The notes under the pieces are model-generated. The model was not told where the DNA came from. It saw only the letters and a program-made list of their open reading frames with translations, and did not search any database. Positions 31,796 to 41,651 of a DNA stretch of 64,000 bases are shown in pieces. Location of the stretch: positions 558,001 through 622,000 of the forward strand of contig NZ_JBDZDQ010000003.1 of assembly GCF_040049295.1 (NCBI RefSeq). Direction: 5' to 3'. A program made the position numbers and the translations under genes. How positions within the stretch are numbered: position 1 is the stretch's first letter; each line of letters starts with the position of its first letter. The stretch comes from Sphingomonas sp. KR3-1 (GTDB taxonomy: Bacteria > Pseudomonadota > Alphaproteobacteria > Sphingomonadales > Sphingomonadaceae).

Positions 31796-33565
31796 TCAGG
31801 CAGCGACGGCGTGGAGCGCGGCGCCCTTGTGCGCCCGCGGCGTCGCGCTCGTCGCCGGGCCGGTGCGGAAGCGCCCGGCCTGGTCGGCGAGGTTGGAGAC
31901 CTCCACCGCCAGGTTGCGCGAGGCCGCCGAGGTCTCTTCCACCATCGCCGCGTTCTGCTGCGTGCCGCGGTCCATCTCGCTCACCGCGCTGACGATCTGG
32001 GTGATCGCGGTCGACTGCGCCTGGTTGTCCGCCGCCATCGCGTCGAGCAGCTTGTGCACCGCGCCCACGCCGCCCGAGATCGCCTCGAGCGCGGTATCCA
32101 TGCGCTGCACCGCGTCGACCGCCGAGCCGACTTCGTCCTGCGTCACCGTCAGCTGCTCGCGGGCGCGCTTGGCCTCTTCCTCGGCGCGCATCGCCAGCGC
32201 GGAGACCAGGTCAGCGACCACCGCGAAGCCGCGGCCGGCCTCGCCCGCACGCCCGGCTTCCACCGCCGCGTTCATCGCCAGAACCCGCGTCTGGAAGGCG
32301 ATCTTGTCGAGGCCCTCGATCACGTCGTCGATGCCGCGCGCGCTGTCGCTGACCCGGCCCATCGCGGTGACCGCCTGCTCGGCGAGCGTGCGGCCGTCGC
32401 CGACCACGCGGATCGCCTCGTCGGCGCTGCGCACCGTCTGGCTCGCCGCTTCGACCGAGCCGCGGAGCCGCTCGTCCATCTGGGCGAGCGCGGCCGAGGT
32501 TTCCTCGATGCTCGCGGCACTGGCCTCGGTGCGGCGCGCCAGGTCTTCCGATGCCTGGGCGATCTCGGTCGAGCCCGACTGGATCGCCACCGCACCTTCG
32601 TTCACCGACGCGATCAGGCTGCGCAGCGCGGTCAGCGCGCTGTTGAAGTTGGTCTTGAGCGTCGCATAGCTCTCCGGGAAGTCGACGCGGATCTCGCCGG
32701 TCAGGTCGCCGTCCGCCAGCGCCGACAGGCCGTCGGCCAGCGCCGTGGTGACGATCTTCTGCGTCTTGGCGGCGGCCGCCGCGGCGGTGCGCTCCTTCTC
32801 GATCACCGAAGCCAGATAGGCATCGACCGAGCGGGCGATGTCGCCGATCTCGTCCTGCTGGTCGGTATGCGGCACCTTGGTGGTGCCGCTGGCGCGGGCC
32901 ATGCCGTGGATCACCTCGGCCAGCCCCTTGATCGGCGCGACCACCTTGCGGGTGACGATGAAGAAGGCGCCGCCCAGCACGCCGAGCGCCAGCAGGCCGA
33001 GCAGGACGACGATGACCGCCGCCACATTGGCCTTGCCCAGCGCCGCGGTGGTCACATCGCTGGCGACGCTGATCTGCATGTTGACCAGCTTGCCGACCTT
33101 GTCGGAGACCGGATCGACATCGGCATAGAGTTCCTTGCTGACGAACTGGTCGATCCCGGCATGGTCGCCGGCCTGCAGCAGGCCCTCGAGCCTGGCGACG
33201 CCGTCATTGGCCTTGGCCATGACGTCCTCGGCCTGCCTGGCGAGCGCCTCCTCCTCCGGGGTCGCCTCCGACGCGGCATAGCGCTTCCACGCCGCATCGG
33301 CATCGGCCTTGGCCTTCTGGATGTTGCCCGAGGCCTGGGCGAAGCTGATAGCGCCGCTGCGCGCCTTCTGTGCGGAATCGACGATGCCCACCGCATAGCT
33401 GTCCGCGACCATCTTCAGGTCCTTGAGCGGGATCACGCGGTCGTTGAGCACGGTCTGCAGCGCGGCGCGGCTGGTGCTGGCGGACCAGGAGAACCCGGCG
33501 ACCACGGCGCCGAGCACGACCCCCAGCATCACCAGCGCGGCAAGAAGCTTCTGCTTCAGTGTCAT
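31796..33565 (-). CDS. Methyl-accepting chemotaxis protein
   Basis: The 589-residue receptor has TM1 (about residues 6-27), a periplasmic four-helix-bundle type sensor (28-180), TM2 (181-204), a HAMP domain (about 205-260) and a long cytoplasmic coiled coil. The tip matches the MCP signalling consensus: EGLDKIAFQTRVLAMNAAVEAGRAGEAGRGFAVVADLVSALA. No CheW-binding pentapeptide is evident at the C terminus. Start ATG 33565, with GGAG ahead. No che or fla genes are in the window, so its signalling partners lie elsewhere. Confidence 0.93.
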   Translation of the reverse strand: MTLKQKLLAALVMLGVVLGAVVAGFSWSASTSRAALQTVLNDRVIPLKDLKMVADSYAVGIVDSAQKARSGAISFAQASGNIQKAKADADAAWKRYAASEATPEEEALARQAEDVMAKANDGVARLEGLLQAGDHAGIDQFVSKELYADVDPVSDKVGKLVNMQISVASDVTTAALGKANVAAVIVVLLGLLALGVLGGAFFIVTRKVVAPIKGLAEVIHGMARASGTTKVPHTDQQDEIGDIARSVDAYLASVIEKERTAAAAAAKTQKIVTTALADGLSALADGDLTGEIRVDFPESYATLKTNFNSALTALRSLIASVNEGAVAIQSGSTEIAQASEDLARRTEASAASIEETSAALAQMDERLRGSVEAASQTVRSADEAIRVVGDGRTLAEQAVTAMGRVSDSARGIDDVIEGLDKIAFQTRVLAMNAAVEAGRAGEAGRGFAVVADLVSALAMRAEEEAKRAREQLTVTQDEVGSAVDAVQRMDTALEAISGGVGAVHKLLDAMAADNQAQSTAITQIVSAVSEMDRGTQQNAAMVEETSAASRNLAVEVSNLADQAGRFRTGPATSATPRAHKGAALHAVAA

Positions 33566-33639
33566 TCGTTCGGCTCCGGAAAAATACAAACTTTCCGGAT
33601 TTATAGAGGTGTTTCGCCGCAAACCCCCGCAACGCAACG

Positions 33640-33668
33640 AAAACGCCCGGGCGTTTCCACCCGGGCGT
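33640..33668 (-). terminator. Probable ettA terminator
   Basis: A 9-bp stem (33643-33651 with 33660-33668), read on the minus strand after the ettA stop, is followed by a short T-run (TTTT at 33643-33640). Confidence 0.55.
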
Positions 33669-33721
33669 GTCTCGATTTCGGTGAAGTATCCGCCCCAGCC
33701 CTCTGGCCGGACTGGAAAACC

Positions 33722-35401
<1,680 letters not shown>

Positions 35402-35527
35402 GTGGCGGTCTCCGTTCGCAGGTCTGGATGTGCAGGAAGTTTGGCGGCGATGTAGCGATGGGACGGCCAATTGGCAACGCGCTGCCACGACGGTGGTGAT
35501 CGGATCGGCCTCTCACCCTGCGCTTGC

Positions 35528-35533
35528 AATGTT
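35528..35533 (+). repeat. Left flanking direct repeat (putative target duplication)
   Basis: AATGTT directly abuts the left terminus of the insertion element; the same hexamer abuts the right terminus at 37923-37928. IS1595-family elements usually make 8-bp duplications, so a 6-bp one is noted as unusual or as a decayed duplication. Confidence 0.6.
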
Positions 35534-35559
35534 GGGCACTTATCCCCCTCCGACATGTA
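35534..35559 (+). repeat. Left terminal inverted repeat
   Basis: Starts GGGCACTTATCCC and ends ACATGTA; pairs as inverted repeat with 37897-37922. Confidence 0.85.
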
Positions 35560-35592
35560 CCACGAAATGCAGGGTAGCGGCATGATGGGGGG

Positions 35593-35961
35593 ATGGGGAA
35601 AGCCATCCAGATTGGCAGTGGGAGTGCACTGGCTATTCTATTCGTCGCCTCTGGTAAGGAGGCGGGGTGGTGGGCGCTTGGTAAAGCGCTCGACGCGCTT
35701 TCTACAGGCGCTCGCACAATGAGCTTGGCCAACATTGATTGGTGGTCGGTAATCGCTGTTTTGTCCGGACTTGGGGCGATTGCGTGCTTTCTATGGGAGC
35801 CCATAAAGCGTTGGCGCTCTAAGCCGTCTCTACACGATGAAGTGAACGTCCTGAGAGTCGAAATGGATCGTCGCTGGGACATCCAACTAGCTCATCTCGC
35901 AACCCATGCTGCTGAAATCCAAGGCCTGAAGGACGCCAAAGGCGACCAGCCTTCCGACTAG
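35593..35961 (+). CDS. Passenger gene 1: small membrane protein
   Basis: The 122-residue protein has a short N-terminal hydrophobic stretch (GSGSALAILFVASG) and a stronger membrane segment (IDWWSVIAVLSGLGAIACFLWEP). A charged cytosolic tail follows (EVNVLRVEMDRRWDIQLAHLATHAAEIQGLKDA) that may form a coiled coil. I recognise no family. The ATG at 35593 follows GGGGGG with a short spacer. It lies inside the insertion element just after the left terminus, so its mobility depends on the transposase gene at the other end. Confidence 0.6.
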   Translation: MGKAIQIGSGSALAILFVASGKEAGWWALGKALDALSTGARTMSLANIDWWSVIAVLSGLGAIACFLWEPIKRWRSKPSLHDEVNVLRVEMDRRWDIQLAHLATHAAEIQGLKDAKGDQPSD

Positions 35962-36160
35962 CCAACTCCTTAGAATCGTCATAACCTGTGCGAGTCACTC
36001 CGATCTTGGTCGTGAGGGGTGTCCGCATACGTGCGTGAGCGTGAGTCGCCCTTGTCGGGTGGCTCCAGAGCGCTTCGCGTGAATACGGGAGGCGCATTGC
36101 TCACGCTCGTGCGCGACCAAACCGCCCGGCTAGCCGGGGATGGGGAGCGTGGGGCGAGAT

Positions 36161-36550
36161 ATGAAGCAATGTCCGATGTGTGGGGCGGACCAGATTGATG
36201 GAGCGGCCTCTTGTAGCTGTGGCTACCGTTTTTCAACGAGCGGGCAAGACAGTCGGCGGGTTGAAGCGCCTGTGCAGTCGGCGGCCATGCACCCTCTTCT
36301 CATAGTTGGACTAGCGCTGGTAGTCGTCGGCGCGATTGCGACCACCGCCGCTTTCAACATGAAAGTCTCAGTGGAGACTCAAGTCCCATACTCCACCATC
36401 CTTGGCGAGCGCTACCGGACCGATTCTGTCGTAAACTTCGCCATGCTTCAGCAGCAAATGATGATCCTGCATTGCGGATTGGCCGCCGTCCTTTCAGGAG
36501 TCGTGGCGATATGTGCCGGCACGTTGCTTCGTGCTAATAAGAATAAATGA
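36161..36550 (+). CDS. Passenger gene 2: zinc-ribbon membrane protein
   Basis: This 129-residue protein has an N-terminal ribbon (MKQCPMCGADQIDGAASCSCGYRF; CxxC plus CxC) and two membrane helices (LLIVGLALVVVGAIATTAAF and MMILHCGLAAVLSGVVAICAGTLL). The loop between the helices is about 45 residues. The start ATG 36161 is preferred over 36140 because GGGGCGAG lies just ahead and the ribbon then begins at residue 4. Its stop overlaps the next start (ATGA). No function is recognised; the layout resembles zinc-ribbon membrane proteins of many accessory loci. Confidence 0.65.
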   Translation: MKQCPMCGADQIDGAASCSCGYRFSTSGQDSRRVEAPVQSAAMHPLLIVGLALVVVGAIATTAAFNMKVSVETQVPYSTILGERYRTDSVVNFAMLQQQMMILHCGLAAVLSGVVAICAGTLLRANKNK

Positions 36551-36681
36551 CCGACGACCTCAACAAGCGTTTCGACCGCCTCCTAGAGCGGATGGCGAAC
36601 GGGCAGGCACCAAGCGCTGGCAAGAAACAGCCGGAGCCGCCCAAGGATGACGATAAGCGGGAGGCGGATTCCTCTCGTTAG
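36547..36681 (+). CDS. Passenger gene 3: 44-residue charged peptide
   Basis: The ATG at 36547 overlaps the passenger-2 stop by four bases, the usual sign of translational coupling. The product starts MTDDLNKRFDRLLERMANGQ and ends in a Lys/Asp/Pro-rich tail. The N-terminal part could be one amphipathic helix. There is no membrane segment and no recognised family. It is short, so the evidence is the overlap and consistent spacing rather than homology. Confidence 0.45.
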   Translation: MTDDLNKRFDRLLERMANGQAPSAGKKQPEPPKDDDKREADSSR

Positions 36682-36695
36682 GATGGGAGGAATGG

Positions 36696-36968
36696 ATGGA
36701 CGATAGCTTTGAGGGAGACGGTCCCGAGCAAGTTCGCCTTAAATTGATGACTGGCGGATATAACGAGGCATGGACAGTTAAGGCGCGAGATTGGTTATCG
36801 AATTACGATTACGAATCGCGCTTGCGCAATGAGGCCTCCCAAGCCGAGCAGTATCGGACAGCGCGAACTGCAAAGAACGCAGCGATAGTAGCAGCCATAG
36901 CTGCTAGTGCGGCAATTCCGCTTGCGATAATAGCCATATACATAGCTTGGATTTCATACACCAAATGA
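36696..36968 (+). CDS. Passenger gene 4: C-terminally anchored small protein
   Basis: This 90-residue protein has a soluble, acidic N-terminal part (MDDSFEGDGPEQVRLKLMTGGYNEAWTVKARDWL). One C-terminal membrane helix follows (NAAIVAAIAASAAIPLAIIAIYIAWI) and ends YTK. GGGAGG lies 5 nt before the ATG at 36696; an ATG four bases earlier is out of frame and stops at once. It ends 14 bp before the convergent transposase stop. No family recognised. Confidence 0.55.
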   Translation: MDDSFEGDGPEQVRLKLMTGGYNEAWTVKARDWLSNYDYESRLRNEASQAEQYRTARTAKNAAIVAAIAASAAIPLAIIAIYIAWISYTK

Positions 36969-36982
36969 GCGCATGATTCTAC

Positions 36983-37873
36983 TTACCGCACAAAAGATAC
37001 CATCAGCCGATCCAACATTTCGTGCGGACGGTCGCGCATATTCCAGCGGTATTCGAACTCTCCGAGGTACTTCGGGAGATGCTTGGCGCTGACGTGAATA
37101 TGGGTGCCATTGATACCGCGCTTTAGCTGGGCCCAGAAACCTTCAATTGCGTTCACCGTGGCGCCTTGGGGCGAAACGTATTCACCGCCACGGTGGTTCA
37201 CGCTCTTATGCGTGTAGGCCATCCCAGGCATGTTCCCGATAGTGAGATAGGTCCGGTACTCATCGGTATGGATTTCGGTGCGGGCCTGCACCGTTCCTTT
37301 GATGAGCGGGAAGACAGTGCCGCGCGTGCGGTTCGGGATAACGCGGGTGACGATTTCGCCGTCGCGCTCAAGCATACCGAATACGATAGCCTTACCTTCT
37401 GCTGGATCGCCACCACGGTGACCGCGATCTAGGCGCCCACCTACGAACGTCTCGTCGATCTCCACCAGCTTGCCATCACCACCAATCGGGCCGTTGCCGT
37501 CGATTTCGCCCATGTATTCCCTGATCTGGTGGCACATGCGCCAAGCCGTCTTGTAGGTGACGCCTAGCTGGCGCTCGACTTCCTTGGCGGCCACGCCGTT
37601 CCGCGAAGAGCAGAACTGGAACATCACGAAGAACCAATCACGCAGCGGCGTGCGAGTGCGGTCAAAGGGTGTTCCCGCAGTCGGGTAAACCTGATGGGCG
37701 CACCATTGGCACTGGTAAGCCCGGCGCTTCACGATGCGGGTGAACTTCGCCTCGCGCCCGCACTTCGGGCAATGGAAGTCCGTTCCATACCGAACCTGAA
37801 ACAGGTGGTCGAGGCACGCTTCCTCAGTCGGAAAGCGTGCTTGGAACTGGCGAAGAGTGGGTGCCTTACTCAT
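36983..37873 (-). CDS. IS1595-family transposase
   Basis: This 296-residue transposase appears intact. An N-terminal zinc ribbon (FHCPKCGREAKFTRI...YQCQWCAHQVYPTAGTPFDRTRTPL) precedes the ISXO2-like DDE domain. Acidic residues are seen in VEIDETFVGGR and IHTDEYRTY, with the closing NAIEGFWAQLKRGINGTHIHVSAKHLPKYLGEFEYRWNMR. The start is ATG 37873; the frame extends further upstream into the terminal repeat but that part is not family-like. The gene runs toward the passenger genes and lies 24 bp inside the right terminal repeat. Confidence 0.92.
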   Translation of the reverse strand: MSKAPTLRQFQARFPTEEACLDHLFQVRYGTDFHCPKCGREAKFTRIVKRRAYQCQWCAHQVYPTAGTPFDRTRTPLRDWFFVMFQFCSSRNGVAAKEVERQLGVTYKTAWRMCHQIREYMGEIDGNGPIGGDGKLVEIDETFVGGRLDRGHRGGDPAEGKAIVFGMLERDGEIVTRVIPNRTRGTVFPLIKGTVQARTEIHTDEYRTYLTIGNMPGMAYTHKSVNHRGGEYVSPQGATVNAIEGFWAQLKRGINGTHIHVSAKHLPKYLGEFEYRWNMRDRPHEMLDRLMVSFVR

Positions 37874-37896
37874 GCATATTGTATGGCATGTCCGCT

Positions 37897-37922
37897 TACA
37901 TGTTTCAATGGGATAAGTGCCC
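37897..37922 (-). repeat. Right terminal inverted repeat
   Basis: Reverse complement starts GGGCACTTATCCC and carries ACATGTA at the same offset (bases 20-26) as the left terminus. Confidence 0.85.
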
Positions 37923-37928
37923 AATGTT
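37923..37928 (+). repeat. Right flanking direct repeat (putative target duplication)
   Basis: AATGTT, identical to 35528-35533 and directly outside the element. Confidence 0.6.
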
Positions 37929-37981
37929 GGATTTCTTGTGTTGGCGTTTCCCGGAACGAGAAGCAGCGACCTGGGCGATAT

Positions 37982-38058
37982 TCAACCAGGTGGTTGAGTG
38001 CCTCACCCGCACGTGGGACTGTCAAGGGATTCAACGAATTGCTCAACCATCCAGTTGA
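37982..38058. promoter_or_regulatory. Two TCAACCA-type palindromes (ArsR-like operators, remnant?)
   Basis: TCAACCAGGTGGTTGA at 37982-37997 is a near-perfect palindrome and TCAACCATCCAGTTGA at 38043-38058 is a related copy, 61 bp apart. Palindromes of this shape are, from memory, found at the starts of small ArsR regulators whose first codons read M-V-E. On the minus strand both copies give such starts but the frames soon close or carry on without ArsR sequence. They may be remnants, or may control the M28 peptidase gene 77 bp downstream. Confidence 0.35.
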
Positions 38059-38134
38059 ATGTCCGCACCGGAAACCTGGCGGAAACGCCCCCGCGCATTG
38101 CCGAATGTTTCGGGGGCGACTAGCGTCCGCCGCC

Positions 38135-39517
38135 ATGACCAAGCGCATCCTGCTCGCGGCCGTCGCCGCGCTCGCCCTGCCCCTCCCCGCCCTGGCCCAG
38201 ACTGCCGCCCAGGATCCCGCCACGCTGCGCGACGCGGCGCTCAAGGACGACGTGGCCTGGGACATTGTCGAGGGCCTGACCACCGAGATCGGCCAGCGCC
38301 TCGCCGCGACCGAGGCGGAAGCGCGGGCGCGTGCCTGGGCGGTGAAGAAGCTCACTGCGCTCGGCTTCAAGAACGTCCATATCGAGACCTACAAGATGCC
38401 GCTGTGGCAGCGCGGGCTCGAGACCGCGGAGGTGCTGGGCGCCTCGTCGCAGAAGCTCACCATCGCCGCGCTCGGCAATTCGGGCTCGACGGGTCCGAAG
38501 CCGGTCGAGGCCGACGTCGCCTATTTCCCCACGCTCGCCGATCTCCAGGCTGCGCCCGCCGAAGCGGTGAAGGGCAAGATCGTCTTCGTCAGCAACGCGA
38601 TGACCCCCACCCAGGACGGCTCGCAATATGGCTATTACGGCGCCGCCCGCCGCTCCGGCCCGAACCTGGCGGCCAGCAAGGGCGCCGCGGCGATCCTGAT
38701 CCGCTCGATCGGCACCGATTATCACCGCAACCCGCATACCGGCGTGACCAATTGGACCAAGGGCGTGACGCCGATCGGCGCTGCCGCCCTGTCGCTGCCC
38801 GATGCCGAGCAGCTCGAGCGGCTGCTCAAGCGCGGTCCGGTCAAGCTGCGCGTGCAGATCACCGCCGGCATGAAGGGCGAGGCCGAATCGGGCAATGTCG
38901 TCGCCGAAGTGCCGGGCAGCGATCCCGCGGCGGGGATCATCCTGGTCGGCGGGCATCTCGACAGCTGGGATCTCGGCACCGGCGCGATCGACGACGGCGC
39001 CGGCGTGGCGATCACCACTGCTGCCGCCAAGCGGATCATGGACGCCGGCCAGCCGCGGCGCACGATCCGCGTCGTCTGGTTCGGCGCCGAGGAGCCGGGC
39101 GGCTTCGGCGGCGATGCCTATGCCAAGGCGCATGCCGGCGAGCGCCATGTCCTGGCGCAGGAATCCGATTTCGGCGCCGACCGCGTCTGGAAGTTCGAAG
39201 TGAACCTGTCCGAGGGCGCCAAGCCCATCGCGGACCGGCTGGCGAGCGTGCTCTCTCCGCTCGGCATCTCGCGGGGCCGCGGCGTCGCGCATGGCGGCAC
39301 CGATGTCGGCCCGACGATCAACACCGGCGTCGGCGTGATCGACATGAGCCAGAACGGCTTGCGCTATTTCGACTATCACCACACGCCTGACGACACGCTC
39401 GACAAGATCGATCCCGAGCAGCTGCGCCAGAATGTGGCAGCCTGGACCGCGATGCTGGCCGTGACAGCGAACGCGCCCGAGGATATTGCCCCGATCTCAA
39501 AGGGCCAGGGCGAGTGA
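38135..39517 (+). CDS. Exported M28 family metallopeptidase
   Basis: The 460-residue precursor has a signal peptide (MTKRILLAAVAALALPLPALA|QT). A PA-like insert (GKIVFVSNAM...YYGAARRSGPNLAASKGAAAILIRSIG) precedes the M28 catalytic core. Zinc ligands are in ILVGGHLDSWD, AIDDGAGVA, WFGAEEPGGFGG and the late H in YFDYHHTPDDTLD. Relatives are plasma-glutamate-carboxypeptidase-like di- or aminopeptidases acting in the periplasm. The start ATG 38135 directly precedes the signal peptide; upstream sequence in frame belongs to the insertion-element side. Confidence 0.92.
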   Translation: MTKRILLAAVAALALPLPALAQTAAQDPATLRDAALKDDVAWDIVEGLTTEIGQRLAATEAEARARAWAVKKLTALGFKNVHIETYKMPLWQRGLETAEVLGASSQKLTIAALGNSGSTGPKPVEADVAYFPTLADLQAAPAEAVKGKIVFVSNAMTPTQDGSQYGYYGAARRSGPNLAASKGAAAILIRSIGTDYHRNPHTGVTNWTKGVTPIGAAALSLPDAEQLERLLKRGPVKLRVQITAGMKGEAESGNVVAEVPGSDPAAGIILVGGHLDSWDLGTGAIDDGAGVAITTAAAKRIMDAGQPRRTIRVVWFGAEEPGGFGGDAYAKAHAGERHVLAQESDFGADRVWKFEVNLSEGAKPIADRLASVLSPLGISRGRGVAHGGTDVGPTINTGVGVIDMSQNGLRYFDYHHTPDDTLDKIDPEQLRQNVAAWTAMLAVTANAPEDIAPISKGQGE

Positions 39518-39522
39518 AGGAA

Positions 39523-39568
39523 CCTGTGGCGGCCTCGGCCATTGATGGCCGCCAACAGGCGAGATTTT
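39523..39568 (+). terminator. Probable terminator of the M28 gene
   Basis: An imperfect long hairpin (outer CCTGT 39523-39527 with ACAGG 39555-39559, inner GGCGGCC/GGCCGCC) is followed by ATTTT. Confidence 0.5.
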
Positions 39569-39611
39569 GGCAAAAAAATGTCCTAAATCCCGTCAATGGG
39601 TGAATTTGCGA

Positions 39612-39639
39612 TTGACGCAAACGCAACGACCGCTATTCC
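39612..39639 (+). promoter_or_regulatory. Promoter of the small lipoprotein gene
   Basis: TTGACG (39612-39617), 16 bp, TATTCC (39634-39639); the gene begins about 60 bp downstream. Confidence 0.45.
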
Positions 39640-39701
39640 AGCGGTTCGCGACGGCTAATCGGGCCGGCTGCGAAACGTTTGAGTTCCTTTAGGAGCACCA
39701 C

Positions 39702-39935
39702 ATGAAGAAGATCCTCATTGTTGCTGCGACCGCCGGCCTGATGTCGCTCGCGGCTTGCAACGGCGGCACCACCAACACCACCGCCGAGAACGTTGCCGAT
39801 TCGCACGAGGCGAATGCCGCTGCGTACGAAGCCGCTGCCGACAACACCACCAACGCCGCTTCGGAAGCCGTTCTCGAGAACGCTGCGAACGTCGAAGAGA
39901 ACAAGGCCGACGCCGCGCAGGCGAACGCCCACTGA
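39702..39935 (+). CDS. Small Ala/Asn-rich lipoprotein
   Basis: This 77-residue precursor has a lipoprotein signal with lipobox LAAC (C19). The mature peptide of about 58 residues is very rich in Ala, Asn, Glu and Thr (TTNTTAENVADSHEANAAAYEAAADN...) and probably forms one long helix. No charged C-terminal Lys of the Lpp type is present. It has its own promoter, a good TTTAGGAG site and a strong terminator, so it is likely an abundant single-gene transcript. Function unknown. Confidence 0.75.
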   Translation: MKKILIVAATAGLMSLAACNGGTTNTTAENVADSHEANAAAYEAAADNTTNAASEAVLENAANVEENKADAAQANAH

Positions 39936-39978
39936 TCTCTGTTCGGCACCCGGCCCCTGGCCGGACCGAGAGATAGGA

Positions 39979-40007
39979 AGGACGCTCCCGCAAGGGGGCG
40001 TCCTTTT
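39979..40007 (+). terminator. Intrinsic terminator of the lipoprotein gene
   Basis: An 11-bp stem (39979-39989 with 39994-40004) and a GCAA loop are followed by TTTT. Confidence 0.85.
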
Positions 40008-40060
40008 CCGTTTGGAGCCTTTGCGCGCTAGGCTATGCCGGTGAAAACGGGGAGGAAGGA

Positions 40061-41377
40061 ATGAGCGCAGTCGCAGCCGGCCCGGCCGCCGCACCGCCCA
40101 GGGCGCAGCGCTGGTGGCAGATGCTCTACATCCAGGTGCTGATCGGCATCGCCGCCGGCATCCTGGTCGGCGCGCTCTGGCCCGCCGGCGGGGCGTCGCT
40201 CAAATGGCTCGGCGACGCCTTCGTCAATTTGGTCAAGATGATCATCGCCCCGGTGATCTTCCTTACCCTGGTGACCGGCATCGCCGGCGCCCGCGAGCTG
40301 GGATCGCTCGGCCGCGTGGTGTTCAAGGCACTGGCCTACTTCCTGTTCTTCTCCTCGCTGGCGCTGCTCATCGGCCTCCTCGTCGCCCATGTCATCCAGC
40401 CCGGCGCCGGCATGCACATCGACCCGCACACCCTGAGCGAGGCCAAGGTCGCCGACATCGAGAAGCAGGCGCATGAGACCAGCGTGATCGGCTTCGTCAT
40501 GGCGATCATCCCCACCACGCTCGTCTCGGCGCTGACCGAGGGTTCCATCCTCCAGGTCCTCTTCGTCGCCATCCTCTGCGGCATCGCCCTGTCCGGGCTC
40601 GGCGAGCGAGTCCGCCCGCTGGTCGACCTGCTCGATCAGGCGTCGCAGATGGTGTTCCGCATCGTCGCCATCCTGATGCGCGCCGCCCCTGTCGGCGCAT
40701 TCGGGGCGATGGCGTTCACCATCGGCAAATATGGCCTGGCCGCCCTGCTCAACCTCGGCGGGCTGGTCGCGACCTTCTACCTCACCGCGGCGCTGTTCAT
40801 CTTCGGCGTGCTGGGCGTGGTCGGCTGGCTCGCCGGCTTCTCGATCTTCAAGCTGGTGCGGTACCTCAAGGCCGAGCTGCTCCTCGTCCTCGGTGCCTCC
40901 TCGTCCGAAGCCGCCCTGCCCGCGCTGATCGAGAAGCTGGAGGCCGCCGGCTGTGACAAGGAAGTGGTCGGCGTGGTCGTGCCCGCCGGCTATTCGTTCA
41001 ACCTCGACGGCACCAATATCTACATGACGCTCGCCGCGCTGTTCATTGCCCAGGCCACCGGGATCCATCTGTCGCTCGGCGAGCAGCTCATCCTGCTCGG
41101 CACCGCGATGCTCACCTCCAAGGGCGCGGCAGGCGTAACCGGCGCTGGTTTCGCCACCCTCGCAGCGACGTTGATGGTGGTGCCTTCGATCCCCGTAGCC
41201 GGGGTAGCGCTTGTCCTGGGCGTCGACCGCTTCATGAGCGAGTGCCGCAGCCTGACCAACTTCGTCGGCAACGCCGTCGCGACGATCGTCGTGGCGCGCT
41301 GGGAAGGCCGGCTCGACCGCGACGCGCTGCGGCGCGCGCTCGACGGCAGGACCGGGGATATTCCCGCCACCGCCTGA
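40061..41377 (+). CDS. dctA: Dicarboxylate/amino-acid:cation symporter (DctA/GltP family)
   Basis: The 438-residue DAACS transporter has eight membrane helices plus two hairpins. The serine-rich hairpin motif is [14 protein letters not shown]. The TM7 signature is [22 protein letters not shown], and [22 protein letters not shown] is hairpin 2. These residues bind Na+/H+ and a C4-dicarboxylate or acidic amino acid. The start ATG 40061 follows GGAGGAAGGA. Succinate uptake would feed the same pool as the propionate pathway, but the exact substrate cannot be told from sequence alone. Confidence 0.9.
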   Translation: MSAVAAGPAAAPPRAQRWWQMLYIQVLIGIAAGILVGALWPAGGASLKWLGDAFVNLVKMIIAPVIFLTLVTGIAGARELGSLGRVVFKALAYFLFFSSLALLIGLLVAHVIQPGAGMHIDPHTLSEAKVADIEKQAHETSVIGFVMAIIPTTLVSALTEGSILQVLFVAILCGIALSGLGERVRPLVDLLDQASQMVFRIVAILMRAAPVGAFGAMAFTIGKYGLAALLNLGGLVATFYLTAALFIFGVLGVVGWLAGFSIFKLVRYLKAELLLVLGASSSEAALPALIEKLEAAGCDKEVVGVVVPAGYSFNLDGTNIYMTLAALFIAQATGIHLSLGEQLILLGTAMLTSKGAAGVTGAGFATLAATLMVVPSIPVAGVALVLGVDRFMSECRSLTNFVGNAVATIVVARWEGRLDRDALRRALDGRTGDIPATA

Positions 41378-41454
41378 ACTGCGCGATTGGCAAGGCCCGC
41401 GAATGCCCCTATGGGCGCTCGCGAACTCCGGGAGACATCCGGGGCTCATGATCG

Positions 41455-41651
41455 CGCCGGTGCCCCGAATGGGGCTTAATATGGGAATGCGGTGCGAGTG
41501 GCTTGCCACTCAAATCCGCGGCTGTCCCTGCAACTGTAAGCGGTGAGCGCGATGCACAGGCCCCTTCGCTCGAAGGGGCAGCCACTGGACGAGCTTGTCT
41601 GGGAAGGCCGTGCATCAAGCGATGACCCGCGAGCCAGGAGACCTGCCGGCG
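41455..41651 (+). promoter_or_regulatory. Cobalamin riboswitch
   Basis: P1 is formed by CGCCGG (41455-41460) and CCGGCG (41646-41651). The conserved blocks occur in order: ggaatgcggtgcgag, gcGGCTGTCCCTGCAACTGTAAGC (around 41518-41540) and the B12 box GCCACTGG (41581-41588). GGGAAGGC, then GATGACCCGCGAGCCAGGAGACCTGCCGG at the 3' end, complete it. It binds adenosyl- or methylcobalamin and would lower expression of the btu operon when B12 is plentiful. Confidence 0.93.

Larger units (their letters stand above)
35534..37922. mobile_element. IS1595-family element with four passenger genes
   Basis: The element spans 2,389 bp between inverted termini that begin GGGCACTTATCCC. The 26-bp ends (35534-35559 and 37897-37922) match at 21 of 26 positions, with identical outer 13 bp and inner ACATGTA. 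Flanking AATGTT copies suggest a target duplication. Inside are a complete transposase gene (minus strand) and four small genes on the plus strand. Base composition is visibly AT-richer than the surrounding chromosome, in line with recent acquisition. The element sits between ettA and the M28 peptidase gene. Confidence 0.85.

Noticed and set aside
36001..36108. Inverted repeat GAGCGTGAG/CTCACGCTC between passenger genes 1 and 2
   Set aside because: Short, widely spaced (about 55 bp) and without T-run; not enough to call an attachment site or terminator.
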